Source of the DNA: Nymphaea colorata
Taxonomy: Eukaryota; Streptophyta; Magnoliopsida; Nymphaeales; Nymphaeaceae
Assembly (NCBI RefSeq): GCF_008831285.2
Contig: NC_045146.1
Location: 7,514,972-7,578,971 of the forward strand
DNA length: 64,000 nt
Direction: 5' to 3'
Part shown: piece by piece, positions 12,601 through 23,519 of the stretch
Position numbering within the stretch: the stretch's first letter is position 1
Layout: the number at the start of each line of letters is the position of its first letter
The notes under the pieces: generated by a model
What the model was told of the DNA's origin: nothing
The model's database searches: none
Seen by the model: only the letters and a program-made list of their open reading frames with translations
Program-made: the position numbers and the translations under genes

Positions 12601-14588
12601 AATCATACCGAAGACTAGATTGGGTTATTTAAGTACCAAGATATGGTTGTCATTAAAATGTAAATGCAAAGGGTGAGTCCAGAATTTGTGAAATGGAAAC
12701 GTTTTGGAGGACTAAGTGGATCATCAGAAACTAGAGTGCGTGAACTGGAAATTCTTGAATCAAGTGACATAGTTCATGATCTGCATCATCATTGATCCAT
12801 GCAGGGGTTATTTCTTGGATCTATCATGAGTGCAAAGAAAACTAGATCCAATCCATAATTGAGATTTGGCTTCTAAGTTTGGGACATGGATCTAAGGAAG
12901 TTTTGATTTAAAGTTCAAAAACAAAATTGACTAAGGAGGATCTAAATATTCTTTAATAGATGCAGTATATGGTTTGGACTTATGGTCATTTTAGAGGGTG
13001 TTTAAGTTTAAATCCTAATCGAGAGTTGATCCAATTCATAAATGGTCTTTGATCCAAAAGTTCATAATGTAAATATCAAATGAAATTTAATGATCCAATC
13101 TCGGGGTTTAGGAATTTAGGATTTTGGATGAAGGGATTTAAGCCTCAATCTAAATTACATGACATCTAAATCCAAAGATGTTGATGCAATATCTAAATGT
13201 AGAGTCCAATTTTCATAAGATTTGTGTTGAATATTCTGATTTCTTGGATCCTTGATATCCAAATCACATTGTCAAATTCAAATCCAACCTTTTATTTGGT
13301 CTCAAATCCAATTTATATAGACCAGGATCAAATTCTCCAAGGTCCACATGTCCAATCCTAATTAGGGTTTCATTAAAATGACTAGGGTTTAGGTTTAAGC
13401 TGACTGGGGCATAGATTCATCCTTACTATTGTTTGAGTTCATTTATACAATAGTAGACTCACTAGAAAAGTCTTGGTTGAGATATTGAAAGAAGACTATT
13501 GTTTTAGGTGGGTTTAACATAATAAATTATATCTCAATCATGAAGGGTTCTAGGTTTTTAGAAATACAAGTTTGAAATAGGTTAATTTGAAAATATGTAT
13601 TCGAAAACTATGTTTTTGAAAGGTGTGCTTCAATATAGTCAACTTAGGTCAAGTATATATACGGAATGTCACCGCATGTATATAGTTGATGGTCCTAACT
13701 TGATTAATATGAAACATGAATCTATGTGCATTTTGAAATGAATGAATGCATTACAAAAATGAACTATGTAAATGCACACAACTAAGCACATTGATAAGAG
13801 CAAAGCAAAGCAAATATATATATGCATGAACAACATGGTACTTTGAAAGGATATCGAATTCAGATTGGATTTAGGGTTTTTACTTGATAAATAAAGCTCA
13901 ATCAAGATGGTCTTTTAACCCTAAATTCATTTATTAAAATTTAAATGCAAAACATATTATAAAATACTAAAATGGTGATTCATAAGATTATCCAATTTAA
14001 TTTAGGGTTTTACCAGAAAGAAAAATAAAAATAATTGATTGAAAATCCAAAAATCGGATGGAAAATCCCTAACTAGATGAAAACAAAATTTTGAATGTCT
14101 TAGCACAACTACAATTTATTCTCAGCAATTGATTTAATTGGTTCTGAAAAGTAGGCAAATAATCTCTTATCTTTACAAAATTTTGGGTGAAAATTTTTGG
14201 TGTAGAATCCAAGCAATAAATCCAAAAAATCTATTCTCTATAAAAACACATTAAGCAAGAGAATTGGTGTAGAAAATAGATTTTCTACAAGAAAGAACGA
14301 AAACAATTTTGCTACTATGACTTTTGCACGGCTCACAACATATCAAAACAAGTTGAATTGACATGAAAGTTGGAATATAGATTTTCTACTCAATAGAGAA
14401 TTGGTGGGAGTTTTCAGACCAAAAAAGAGTAAGAATTAAAAAAATGAAATGGGATTGGCGATGCAATAACCAACAATGTAAGCTTTTAATTGCTATATCT
14501 GTGGCTATTCCCAATTCTATTATCAAACAATCAAGGTCAATAGGAATAGATGCATTGTTTGATAAGAATTGATGCAATCCCTATTAAT
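12601..14588. repeat. GGATC/TTTGGATC-rich decayed repeat, possibly LTR sequence
   Basis: Between about 12640 and 13400 short phrases built from GATCC, AATCCAA and TTTGGAT recur dozens of times without a fixed period. Stretches of the same texture occur at 22170-22580, 30880-31600 and 33120-33400. These flank the decayed gypsy element, and the following sequence (AAAATAT.TATTTTGAAAAC near 13590, compare 31945) is also reminiscent of the right flank. It may belong to a long, heavily mutated LTR that was later split by the hAT insertion. No gene is seen. Confidence 0.3.
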
Positions 14589-14596
14589 GTCCTCAC
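14589..14596 (+). repeat. hAT target-site duplication, left (GTCCTCAC)
   Basis: The 8 bp GTCCTCAC abuts the left terminus of the hAT element. GTCCTCAT at 18259-18266 abuts the right terminus (7 of 8 identical). Eight bases is the hAT-family duplication length. Confidence 0.6.
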
Positions 14597-14605
14597 TATG
14601 ATGCA

Positions 14606-14740
14606 CGGGTACGCCTCCAAAGGAGGCGTACCCTACCGGTACCGGTACGACACCGGTACTGGTACCGGTACGGGGCTGGGTACGGCTCCGGTACGCATTG
14701 ACCGTACCGGGTACGGTCAACATACCGGAGGCCGTATCTG
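14606..14740 (+). repeat. Left GGTAC-rich subterminal array of hAT element
   Basis: GGTAC or its close variants occurs about a dozen times in 135 bp, in both orientations, including CCGGTACCGGTACG and a GGTACTGGTACCGGTACGG stretch. An inverted repeat GTACGCCTCC/GGAGGCGTAC (14609-14630) could fold into a hairpin. Confidence 0.75.
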
Positions 14741-15037
14741 ACCTTTTTCGACACAGTCAAGTTTGACCGAGTCCAAATTTGTCTTTTTTTTTTAAACGAT
14801 TATTTTATTTTAAATTTTATATCTATTTTAACGTTAAAAAAAATCGTTAGGGTTTTGCTCAAAACCCTTTTCTCGTCTGACTTACCTCTCACGAGCTCGG
14901 CGACGAAGGCAGCAGCAGCGGCGAACGTAGCGGCGACAAGCGATGGCAGAGGCGGCGAACGGAGGGCAGAACGGCGACAGCAGCGGCGACCGCAAACGGT
15001 AGGAGGCGATGGCAGGCCGACTATCTTACCTCTCAAG

Positions 15038-15155
15038 GTATATTTTTTGTTTTTTTGTTTTTATTTTTAAACCATTTTAGTGGCTCCACTCCTGCCATCG
15101 CCGCCAGCGACAACAGGCAGAATACCCATCGCCGCCAGCAACAACCGGCGATGTA

Positions 15156-15208
<53 letters not shown>

Positions 15209-15727
15209 CTTTGTTTTTACATGTCTCAGTAGTCGGTATGGTATGAAGCGTTTGGTGGATTTGTTCATTTATTCTTATTTGGGTTTGATTTGTATGTGCA
15301 TATGGGTGGGAGACTTTGATCGATATAGAATCTGGTGTCTGAATATTATGTTTTTGTTGTTTGAAACACTTCCAGCTAAAGCTTTCTTTTGTGTTTCATT
15401 ATTGGAATTTGCTTGTTCAAAGTTCTTTTCCTTCAACAGATAACTAATTGTCTAACTAGCGGTCACTTTTGTGTGTTGGTAAATCAAGCTTCTTGTTGCT
15501 CTGGCATGTGCAGCTGTTACATTTCAAAACAAGTTTCAAAGCAATAATTTGTATGGGCGAAAAGTCTTCTTTTCATGCAGTGATGCAGCTTTGCTTGTAT
15601 AGCTTTCACTTGGGTGACTGCAGCTCTTCCCTAGTTATGGCTGTGAATTTGTGATATATCGTTTTGTGATAGGAATAAGATTCATCTATTTCAAATGATC
15701 CCTGTTTTTATTGGTTATGTGTTGCAG
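15038..15727 (+). other. Probable 5' UTR intron of the hAT transposase gene
   Basis: AAG|GTATAT at 15037/15038 is a good plant donor. TGTTGCAG at 15720-15727 is a good acceptor, 35 bases before the start codon. The interval is T-rich and includes the GA microsatellite. The upstream GC-rich segment (about 14850-15037) would then be a leader exon. Inferred from sequence signals only. Confidence 0.45.
15159..15206. repeat. (GA)n microsatellite
   Basis: About 24 uninterrupted GA units within the hAT element leader region. Confidence 0.97.
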
Positions 15728-15762
15728 CTCATTTGCTAGGTTCTGTTCAGACATAAGTTGTA

Positions 15763-18013
15763 ATGGCTGATAAAGGAAAAGAAATACTGTCTCCTACAGG
15801 AAGTGGGAATGTAGAAAGCAGCAGTGGTAGTGTTAATACCGCTACAGTAGAGAAGGATAATCCATCTCAGCCTCTTTGGCGCTATGTGAAGAAACTATCA
15901 AAAGGACCAGGTGGTGGTGGGAATGTAATGTTTTCTTGCAAATTTTGTGATATGATGTTCATGGGCTCTTATACACGTTGCAAGGCACATTTGTTGCATA
16001 TTTCTGGCATTGGAATTAGACCATGCCCAAAAGTTACCAACGAGGAGATCAAGATATTCAAAAAAGAACAAGATGCAGCTGAGACAAAGAAATCTTCATC
16101 TAGATCAAGTGTGTCTATTCCTCTTTATGCTACTGAAGGAGGTGAAGATCCTTCAAAGAAAAGAAAAACATTAGCACAAGCATTCAATAATATGGGAAGG
16201 GCAGAGATGGATAGAAGGATTAGAAGATTCTTTTTTCCAAGTTCACTTCTTTTAATGTAGCCAGAAGTCCTTATTGGAAAGATGTTGTTATAGGTTTGAC
16301 TAATTGCAGTTTGAGTGGTTATATACCCCCGAGTTCAGAGAAGTTAAGAACAGTAATTCTTGCAGAAGAGAAGGCAAACATTGAAAAATTATTAGAGAAG
16401 AAGAAATTTTCGTGGATACAATATGGAGTATCCATTGTTTCTGGCGGGTGGACTGATATACAAAGGCGTCCACTAATAAATTTTATTGCTTATTCCCTTG
16501 ATGGACCAATCTTCTTGAAATGTGTTGATGCATCTGGGGAGTATAAAGATGCTGAGTATTTAAAAGGGCTATTTATAGAAGTCATCAAAGAAGTGGGTGA
16601 AGATAATGTTGTGCAGCTTATTATTAATAATGCTCCAGTTTGCCAACGAGCAGGAATGATTTTGGCAAGTGATCCCAAGTATAGTCACATATTCTGGACT
16701 CCTTGTGTGGCACACAGTATAAATCTAGCACTTAAAAGTATTTGCAACCCATCAAAAGATGATCCAAATGCCGGTTTCTTGTGTTCATGGATTGAGGAGC
16801 TTGAGCATGATGTCAGAAACATCAGAAATTTTGTTGTAAACCACAACAATGATCTTGCTATATTTAATAGGCATTCTGATTTGAAATTGTTGAAGGTAGC
16901 AGAGACTCGTTTTGCATCCATTATCGTAATGATAAAAAGAATAAAGCAGGTGAAACATGCATTAACACTTATGGTGACTGACAATGATTGGGAGTTTTAT
17001 CAGAATGATGACATCGTGAAGGCTCAAGAAATTAAAAAATGCATTTTAGAAGATGAATGGTGGGATAAAGTTACATATTTTCTGCAGTTTACAGAGCCTA
17101 TTTGGCAGATGCTGAGAGAAGTTGATAAAGAAGGGCCCATGCTTCATAAAGTTTATGATATGTGGGATAACATCATTGAAAAAATTCAAAACATCATTTT
17201 TAGACATGAAAAGAAGAATGTTGCACTTGATGATTCTGAGTTTTTCGATCATGTGCATAGAATTTTAGTAAGAAGATGGAGCAAAGGAAATAACCCTTTG
17301 CATTGTATGGCACACTCTTTAAATGCCAAATATTATGGACAAACATGGTTGGCAGGAGGTACTGGTCGTGTTCCTCCTAATCGAGATCCAGAAATATCAA
17401 AAAATAGGGAGATATGTTTGGGAAGACTATATTTTGATTTTCATCGGTTGAAGATAATAAATAGTGAGTTTGCGAGCTTCTCTGGTGGAAGAAATGATTC
17501 AATACAAGCTGCAATGGCAAGAGATAAAGAAGATCTTGTTAATTGGTGGTTGCGTTTAGGAGCATCGACACCAAATCTCCAACAATTTGCGCTGAAGTTA
17601 TTATCTCAACCTGCAACCTCTTCATGTTGTGAAAGAAATTGGAGCACTTATTCTCAAATTCACAACATCAAGAGAAATAAACTAACTAGTAAGAGAGCAG
17701 AAGATTTAATTTATGTCCACTCCAACCTACGCTTACTTTCACGTACTTCAAATGATTACAGGTATTTCTTTCTTTTTGTATCTTTGATATGTATACATGA
17801 TTTAGTTTATGTCCACTCCAACCTCTTCATGTTGTAAAAGAAATTGTTGCAACTTGTAGTTTAGGATCATCTAAGTATTGGGATGTTAATCCAGAGGACA
17901 TTGATGTGGAACTTGAAGGAGAACATGATTTGCATGCTTCTAACATGGACCTTACAGAACCTGTTGCTCCTTCCAATCTTCATGATGCGATTGAGGAGAA
18001 TCAAGAAAGCTGA
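15763..18013 (+). pseudogene. hAT transposase (BED finger, DUF659, hAT dimerisation), frameshifted
   Basis: The start is the ATG at 15763 (MADKGKEILSP). Residues about 38-90 form a BED-type zinc finger (LWRYVKKLS, CKFC with Cys59 and Cys62, His76, Cys88). The frame is lost by a 1-2 base indel in the T-rich stretch 16229-16250, and reading continues in another frame from about 16251. A DUF659-like RNase H core follows, then the C-terminal dimerisation region with SSCCERNWSTYSQIH and RAEDLIYVHSNLRLL. Exon 1 ends at 17761 and exon 2 (17860-18013) adds an acidic tail ending IEENQES, total about 717 codons. Two positions that carry Asp in relatives are changed: GGC at 16443-16445 (SGGW where SDGW is usual) and AAT at 16626-16628 (NNA where DNA is usual). 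The protein would cut and move the element, but these lesions suggest it cannot. Confidence 0.88.
17762..17859 (+). other. Intron of the hAT transposase gene, 98 bp
   Basis: CAG|GTATTTC at 17761/17762 and TTGTAG|T at 17859/17860 give a GT-AG intron. Joining restores the frame exactly (split Ser codon AG+T). The tail then reads LGSSKYWDVNPEDIDVELE to a TGA at 18011-18013. Read unspliced, the frame stops at 17835-17837. Part of the intron duplicates nearby exon sequence (see findings). Confidence 0.75.
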
Positions 18014-18129
18014 CATGTTTGTATAATTGTATGTTAATTACTTCCATACTGTGTTTTGGACCATGATTTTATTCTGTTTGCAATTTTTTGATATATATGT
18101 GTGAATATGTTATTTTGTTTGAATTTTTT

Positions 18130-18131
<2 letters not shown>

Positions 18132-18163
<32 letters not shown>
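18132..18163. repeat. (TA)n microsatellite
   Basis: About 16 TA units in the 3' non-coding part of the hAT element. Confidence 0.95.
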
Positions 18164-18166
<3 letters not shown>

Positions 18167-18172
18167 TGTGTG

Positions 18173-18245
18173 TGTACGGCCGTACCTCCATACCCAAATT
18201 TTTTGAAAATGGTCCGTACCCGTACCCGCACCCATACCCGTACCT
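18173..18245 (+). repeat. Right GTACC-rich subterminal array of hAT element
   Basis: Repeated CGTACC, CGTACCCGTACCCGCACC and CCATACCCGTACC units lie just inside the right terminus. They mirror the left array in inverted orientation. Confidence 0.7.
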
Positions 18246-18258
18246 ATGTGACATAGCG

Positions 18259-18266
18259 GTCCTCAT
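18259..18266 (+). repeat. hAT target-site duplication, right (GTCCTCAT)
   Basis: Matches 14589-14596 at seven of eight bases. Confidence 0.6.
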
Positions 18267-21200
18267 AAGAATGAAATTTAATGGGGTCCATAGAGACCAT
18301 GAACCTCATTTCATTTTCAAGGAATTCATGGAATAATGAATTGGGATCGGGGAATAAAAACATTTGACTATATCAGATGTAGCTGTCTGCTCTCTGGTTG
18401 GGTATACACACTCTGTGCATATCAAGCTTCCAATCGCAGTTAAAATTTTTGAATAATCTTTTACGAAGAAAAAGATAAACTTCAAAACCTACACTGCATG
18501 ACAGCTTTTTTAAAAAAAACAAGAAGTGAAAATAGATTGACCAAATTTTTCAATATGGAAGATATAACATAACTGCATCAGTTAATGTGAAATTTGGTTT
18601 GTAAAATCTCTAAATATTAGAGAATCTAGAGCAACTCAAAGCATGAGAAAAAACCCACATACAAATGGTCTAATCATAACAAAACTTTACAAAAATTTAT
18701 AAACAAAACTAGACATATATGAAAATAGATTTTTTTTATGGAACGTAAAAATGCTTTGGATTAAGAGATATAGTTATTTGAAGTATGGTGAAAATCTGTC
18801 TCATGACAACTTGTCCAATTTCCATTCAACTTAAATTTTAACATTTCTTAAACTAAGATTTAGTAAAAATTTCCAAATATAACGAAATTAATCACATAAC
18901 TCAACTAATCAAACACATTGGAATTCAAAATAAAGCAAATAAACAGAAACTAATATCTAAATACGCAAATCAAATCAAGCAAATAAGCTTATATGCATGA
19001 AAACAATAAACTACATTGCATGTGCATGTGTGTTGTGATATATGTAAAAGAAAAAGGAAAGAAACTAATGAAGGGACGTGGAAGAGGAGGGAATCTACCT
19101 GAAATCCATAGAGGGAAGAGAGAAAGGGGCGTGGAAATCAAAGAAGAGAGAGAAGGACTTGCCTCACTTTCTCTTCTTCTCTTTTCTTCTTCTTTTCCTC
19201 TTCTTCTCCTTTTCTTCATTGCTGGTTCCCAACCCAACTTCTTGGCATGCCCTTGAAACTTGCCAGAGAGAGAACCTTGGAAAACATGCACAAAGAGGTA
19301 AATCTTGAAAACCATGTGCAAGAGAGGGGAAACTATAGTACAAGCAAGAAATAAACCAAGAAAAACAAGAGAAAGAGGAGAGAACTTATTCTAGAAATCA
19401 TGCACAAGAAAGAAGAATAGAGAGTTGGATGAACCCACCCCTACTGATAATGTTTTTGGCTAGATGTTAGTGAAATCTAGCCAATGAAAAGGTCAAAAAT
19501 TGAAAAACATGGATTATTGAGGTGTTAGCAGATCAACGATTGAGATTTGTATGAAAATTTAATCAAGGGCCCACATTTATCTAATGATGCTATTTTTAAA
19601 CTCTGTTTTCAAATTTTAGAAGTCGCCTAAATAAGGGGGCTGCACTCTTAGAGGGCTTTCCTTTTAAGAAAGTTAAAGACACTGGCCAACCCAGAGATGG
19701 ACCGCTAGGATCAGTTCTACTCAATATGAAACAGGCCAGAGCATTGAATTGGAGATCTGATGTTTGATCTTGATTTTGATTTGAATTTTTAATATGGATT
19801 TTTGTTTTGGGTTTAGGTTAGAGGTTTAGATCATGCTCTATATTAGAAAAATAGTTCTCGACATCATATATGAGATATAGATCTGAAACAATGCATATTA
19901 CAACTCCAGTTTACAAATTTGGGGTTGAAAATCAGGATCTAAGATCCAAGCATAGGACTTGGGCTCAGCCTAGCCTCAGTGAGTTCAAACTAAACGCTAG
20001 AAGGTTGGCCTGGGTTTGCTCTATGTTGGACTGGGTTGGACGTAGGTGTAGACGAGGCTCAAGGTAAACTTGTTTGAGTTTTAAGTCAAATTGACTTGAC
20101 TAAGTTTAGTTTTGATTTGAGCTGGATTCAATATGAGTTCAAACCATGCATGAGCCATACTCGGCTCAAGTTTGGCATATAAAACATGCAATTTAGGTTC
20201 ATACGGCTCCTAACCTAGTAAAATATGAAAATGATGTACATTTTCCCAATGATAGTTTTCACCCAGCGTAGAAACCATGTTCTGTGAGTTTGGGTGTGTA
20301 TCAAACTATGCAAAATCTTAGACAATGCCAAAATATAAGCTTGCATCAAGTTTCATGGAAAAATGACTTGATTTTTGCTTAGCAAGTCACATTTTTTAAA
20401 ATTTGACCAAGCTGAAAAATGGAATTGTAGAGGGTAAAATAAAAAAAAAGGATTTTCACCTTGTTCATGAACAATGGATGCACTGATAGTCTTTTTAGTG
20501 ATATGGAATCCAACGGTGCACTCATATTGAAAATTGAAATCTTGGTTTGATTAGAATCTGAAACCACCAGCAAAAAAGTCTCGATTCAAAGAAAGATAGA
20601 GTGGTTCAGTGTAATAAAGAATTGTGTGATCTGGATGTGACATCTTCAAACTAAAGATGATAATACTCTATTGAATTGTGTTTGATTGCAATGATGCAAA
20701 GAAATCACCAATTTGACTCCTGAATTGTGAGAATTTCAGCTTAAAAGTATGACTTGACACTAAGCGCTCCAGACATGTGGGAGAAATGAGTAGAAATGGA
20801 AATGAGCTAGATTTAGCATGAATTAACTTGAATTCAGCTGAAAATAGGCAGTTCTAACATTGAAGAACTTGTTGTTATCTCAGCGTAGGGTGATCATCCA
20901 TAGATTAAGAGAACTTCAACTGAGACACTCTAAATAAAGGAGGGAGGAACCCTCGTGTCAGAACAACTCTCTAGAGCACAAATTAGGGTGAGTGAGCTAA
21001 CCATTGTTTTTTTTTTTTTTTTTTTTAATTGTGGATTAAGTGCTTGGGTAATGAAGTCGAGTGGTCACTCTTCCAGCATGATTGCATTGAAAGGGGTTGG
21101 ATAATAATTTTTTGATGAAGAAAAAGGTTTTTTTAAGGCAAAAATGTAGATAGTTTTCTCCAATAACTTGATCTTAGCAAAAAAAAGTATATACACTAAA

Positions 21201-22739
21201 GGCTTCTTACTTTGATTCAAAGACATAAGAAACTATTTTTCTAGAAACCACAAAACATAGATATGGTGCTTAGTTAGGGTGGGTATGCACACCATAACTC
21301 GTAACCATTATTTCCCTGGTCCTTGTGGGGGCAGGAAGCGACCCCAATTGAGATACTTGTGAACTATCCCTACAATAAGACTCCAGCACAAAACTGGACC
21401 CTGGAGGCAAAGGAAAAAGGAGGGGGGGGATTTCTGCTCTTCTGAAATCATAACTTCAAAATAGAGACGGATTTTTTTTTTGTCGAAAACCAAGAATTAA
21501 TCTCATGTTTCTTTTAGAAAGAGGAAGACAGTCTGAATTAAGCATTTTGGGACTTTTGGATGGAAAACCTAAGATGGTTCATAGTCTAGCATAAATAGCT
21601 TAGTAATACACATGAGAGATAATGTAGAATTTAATCTCCTTCTTTTGAGAAGATCAAAATTATGCACTTGTAAGCTCTTCTCTATTACTCACATGTGGTA
21701 ACGGTTCATTCTTGTTTACTTCATTTGCAAATGGAAATTGTGTTTATGAGAAAAAAAAAACATAAAACTGTGGTCTCATGATACCATGGCCCTTTTTATT
21801 TTCAAACCAAATTTCCAACATGGCTTTTCATCATTTATTCTATATTATGTCTCCTGGCCTCCCAAGATGAGCCAATAAAGGTGGCTTTTGCCTCCCCGGC
21901 CTCCCAAGATGAGTTCCAACTAAAATTAATTTAAAATCTCTTTTAAATGTATATTTTGAAGGGTAAGCTTGTCACTTTATAAAAAAAAGGATCTGACATC
22001 GTTTTGGGTGGTTCCGGGCTCATTTGGTCATGAAAGAGTTCCGATCAATGCCCAAGGCTTGGATCAAGGGTTAGATGGGTTTCTTGGGCTTGAAACATAT
22101 TTTTAAATGTTTTGCTCAAGGTTGAGATGAAAACAAAAAAGGGGTGTTCACAAGTGCGCGTGTGGTGCTAAATAGGGTTGGAAAATTTATTTTGATCTTG
22201 ACTTGGGATTTTGAGTTGAAATTCTTGATTTGGATCCAAACCATGGTTTTGGATCTAATTGATTTTGCTTGTTGGGTTCAATTGTAGATTTTGGCTTCAT
22301 ATTTTGTTATCAAGGTGTGAATTTTGGATCTAAAATGTGGATTTGAATCCAAATCTGGTTCTAAAAAAGGGTTTTAGATTTAAACCTTGCATTTAGATTT
22401 GGATATGGGTCTAGAGGTCCATTTTGGATCTAGGGTTGAGATTTGAATTTGGACATAGATCTAAAGATCTGTTTTGGATTTAGGATCAAGAATTGGATTT
22501 GGATATGGATCTGGAAGCCTGTCTTGGGTCTAGGGTCAAGATTTGAATATGGATATGGATTTAAAAATTTTATTTTGGGGTGAGCTTGGGCCCAGGTCCG
22601 AAATTAAATCCACATCGCTGTAAAAATGGTTAAAATAACTGAAATGTTGTTTGAATAAATAGAATACAGTCTTTTAAAAAAAAATTGGGGTGGTAATAGA
22701 CATCTTATTCTAATACATGTTTTTGTAAATGTTATATGC
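18267..22739. other. AT-rich DNA, possible decayed LTR, no gene seen
   Basis: No frame here shows a recognisable domain. A CT-rich patch lies at 19160-19220 and a T20 run at 21007-21026. Phrases around 19930-20240 (CTTGGGCTCAGCCTAGCCTC, then TAGGTTCATACGGCTCC) resemble in order phrases at 33350-33580 (ACCTAGCTCAAGCTAGGCTA, then TGGGTTCATTTGGCTCT). These could be the two long LTRs of the gypsy element whose pol lies between them. The match is weak and was judged by eye only. Confidence 0.3.
21007..21026. repeat. T20 homopolymer run
   Basis: Twenty consecutive T bases. Confidence 0.95.
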
Positions 22740-23250
22740 ACTAAAGTGTGGAAATGATGTGCTGAAGCATAGAAACATTGTGTCGATGCACAAAATCATT
22801 TTGAAACTTGTGAACTTTGGGTGCAAGGATGTCAAAATCATGTGCAAATGCACAAAATTTTTGAAACTTGTGAAAATTTGAGTGCTCCAAAGCACGAATT
22901 TGAGAACTTGTATGCTTTTTTGTGTGAATGAAAAACTTTTGTGCACTAATGTGTAAATTTGAAAAATTACATGCACCTGGGTGCAGAATTGGGAAATCTG
23001 ATGTGCATTGAGGAGCAAAATTTGAAAAACTTGCATGTGGCTGGAAAACTTGTGGGTATTAGTATGTGAATTCGAGAAATATGAGAAATTAGTGTGCACC
23101 AGGGTGCAAAATTGAGAAAATCTGAAGCTGGAAAGGTTGTGCACATGGATGTGCAAAATGGGAAAACCTTGTGAAATGTGAAATTAGTGTAGTATGCGAA
23201 ATTTGAAAGCTTGTGTAAAATTTGAAGAATTTTTGTACACCATAATGTAA
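22740..23250. repeat. Minisatellite-like GTGCA...AATTTGAAAACTTGTG repeats
   Basis: Units of roughly 40-60 bp recur at least eight times. Each has a GTGCA or GTGCAC core, followed by AAATTTGAAAA or AAAATTGAGAAA and then CTTGTG or a variant. Copies are degenerate and spacing varies. The 148-codon minus-strand frame at 22710-23156 is a translation of this repeat (recurring F-C-T-x-V-H) and not a credible protein gene. The array lies just beyond the 3' end of the gypsy pol gene. Confidence 0.6.
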
Positions 23251-23519
23251 CATTTCAAAACTAGGTTCTTAAAAAGCTCACAAAAATATAGAAAAAGTGA
23301 TGACTTTTGAACTAATTGCTCTGAGATAATTGAAAACTTTGTAATTTTCTTCCTTGAAAAACTTTTTGTGCTATTTCCTTGCAACTTGTGATGTCTTTTT
23401 AAAATAAAATGCTCAATATGAAAAGCCATGTAGAGAATGCATGCATTAGATAGAGATCAAAGGCTACTATAGCTATCAAAGATAATTGTATTGATAGAAA
23501 ATTTAGATACAACAGGATT

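Larger units (their letters stand above)
14597..18258 (+). mobile_element. hAT DNA transposon, about 3.66 kb, near-complete
   Basis: The element encloses a BED-finger/DUF659/hAT-dimerisation transposase gene. It is bounded by 8 bp near-identical direct repeats and imperfect inverted termini: TATGATGCACGGGTACG on the left, and on the right, read inward, CGCTATGTCACATAGGTACG. Next to each terminus are arrays of GGTAC/CGTACC motifs (about 14606-14740 and 18173-18245), consistent with the subterminal repeats that hAT transposases bind. The exact outer 1-3 bases are uncertain because the two termini are offset by CGC. A GC-rich leader (14850-15037) and a probable 5' UTR intron precede the gene. 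Two expected catalytic Asp codons are changed and there is a frameshift, so the element is probably inactive. Confidence 0.75.

Noticed and set aside
14855-15070. 71-codon Ala-rich frame
   Set aside because: It lies in the presumed GC-rich leader exon of the hAT gene and has no ATG start or motif.
22710-23156. 148-codon minus-strand frame
   Set aside because: It is a direct translation of a degenerate tandem repeat, with no protein motif.
18267-23500. A confident LTR call for the gypsy element
   Set aside because: Similarity between flanks is weak and judged by eye; boundaries, TG/CA ends and a target duplication could not be found.
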